Both the position numbers and the translations under genes were made by a program. The notes under the pieces were generated by a model. The model was not told the DNA's origin. It saw only the letters and a program-made list of their open reading frames with translations, and did no database searches. A DNA stretch of 64,000 bases from Burkholderiales bacterium. Its GTDB lineage: Bacteria; Pseudomonadota; Gammaproteobacteria; Burkholderiales; Burkholderiaceae_C. Positions 63,726 through 64,000 of the stretch are shown here, piece after piece; position 1 is the stretch's first letter, and every line of letters begins with the position of its first letter. The DNA lies in the NCBI GenBank assembly GCA_030604135.1, contig JAUVWL010000003.1:62001-126000 (forward strand). The letters run 5' to 3'.

Positions 63726-64000
63726 TTAGAAGCCCTGCAGCGCGCGCAGCACCTCCTCGGCCGTGGCCGGGGCGTTCATGGCCTCAGGCCGGCCACCGGC
63801 CTGTGCCACCGCGTCGCGCAGCGCCTCGAACACGCTGATGGCCAGCATGAACGGCGGCTCGCCCACGGCCTTGCTGCCGTGCACGTTGTCCTCGCGGTTG
63901 GGCTCGGGCCAGAGCTCCACCTGGAAGTGGGCCGGGATGTCGCCCGTGGCCGGGATCTTGTAGGTGCTGGGCGCGTGGGTCTGGAGCAGGCCCTTGCCGT
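63726..64000 (-). CDS. xdhB: Xanthine dehydrogenase molybdopterin-binding subunit, C-terminal part
   Basis: Incomplete at the window edge; only the last 90 or so codons are present. The sequence GKGLLQTHAPSTYKIPATGD, then HFQVELWPEPNRED, VHGSKAVGEPPFMLAISVFEALRDAVA is characteristic of the molybdopterin subunit of bacterial xanthine dehydrogenase. The GSKAVGEPPFML segment contains the conserved active-site Glu region. Oxidises hypoxanthine and xanthine to urate. It ends 15 bp after the stop of the convergent NmrA-like gene. The start lies beyond the window. Confidence 0.88.
   Translation of the reverse strand, partial: GKGLLQTHAPSTYKIPATGDIPAHFQVELWPEPNREDNVHGSKAVGEPPFMLAISVFEALRDAVAQAGGRPEAMNAPATAEEVLRALQGF

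Overview
The window is GC-rich, densely packed DNA from a betaproteobacterial chromosome. The best fit is a Comamonadaceae member of the Hydrogenophaga/Acidovorax/Variovorax type. This is inferred from two Bug-type (TctC) solute-binding proteins, the ThiD-ThiE fusion, the palindromic interspersed repeats and the general gene complement. No rRNA, tRNA, prophage, transposase or CRISPR array was seen. About 60 protein genes are supported, most in short same-strand operons with ATGA-type overlaps.

Layout. 0-7 kb: a Bug-type binding protein divergent from a HutC-type GntR regulator with a clear operator between them. Next comes a dedicated class GN sortase system (VIT/VWA target plus sortase) continuing directly into a CreB/CreC two-component pair. 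7-16.5 kb: mixed chromosomal genes, namely a DUF364 protein, a DUF1566 protein, an MmyB-like regulator, a DUF898 membrane protein with an M48 metalloprotease, TrhP (tRNA hydroxylation), a PaiB-like protein, a VF530 protein, an ABC-F gene remnant and fumC. 16.5-21 kb: a toxin-antitoxin pair made of a Phd/YefM-CcdA chimeric antitoxin and a CcdB toxin, then an ECF42-type sigma factor operon with YciI/DGPF, VOC and SRPBCC proteins, then a double palindromic repeat. 21-28 kb: aconitase, a membrane-anchored S1C protease and a MoxR-DUF58-VWA operon. 28-33 kb: a flavin monooxygenase, a second Bug protein, a DUF1653 protein, a UspA tandem protein and a Kef-type antiporter.

33.3-39.3 kb is a complete thiamin operon (thiC-thiO-thiS-thiG-thiDE) behind a TPP riboswitch. 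Its thiO gene carries an in-frame copy of an interspersed palindrome. 39.4-48.2 kb is an accessory-looking stretch: an ATPase gene with a long AT-rich palindromic operator, then an operon of poorly characterised genes (DUF2059-like, a giant WG-repeat membrane protein, a small membrane protein, a DUF4304-like protein, a frameshifted gene and a DKNYY protein). 48.3-53.3 kb holds a ketopantoate reductase-like enzyme, a FadR-type GntR regulator and a ThDP-dependent lyase facing an acyl-CoA ligase across a perfect 20-bp palindrome. After an OmpA-like protein and a Cache/PAS histidine kinase, 57-61.5 kb holds an apparent URC-type uracil degradation operon (URC1-like, URC4, Upp, cytosine deaminase). 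It sits behind a sequence that closely matches a sigma-54 promoter. The window closes with a DUF167 protein, an AraC regulator divergent from an NmrA-like reductase, and the C-terminal end of xdhB.

The strongest candidates for new biology are the coupling of CreBC to the sortase system, the chimeric antitoxin, the uncharacterised WG/DKNYY operon with its palindrome-controlled ATPase neighbour, and the sigma-54/URC/cytosine deaminase arrangement.
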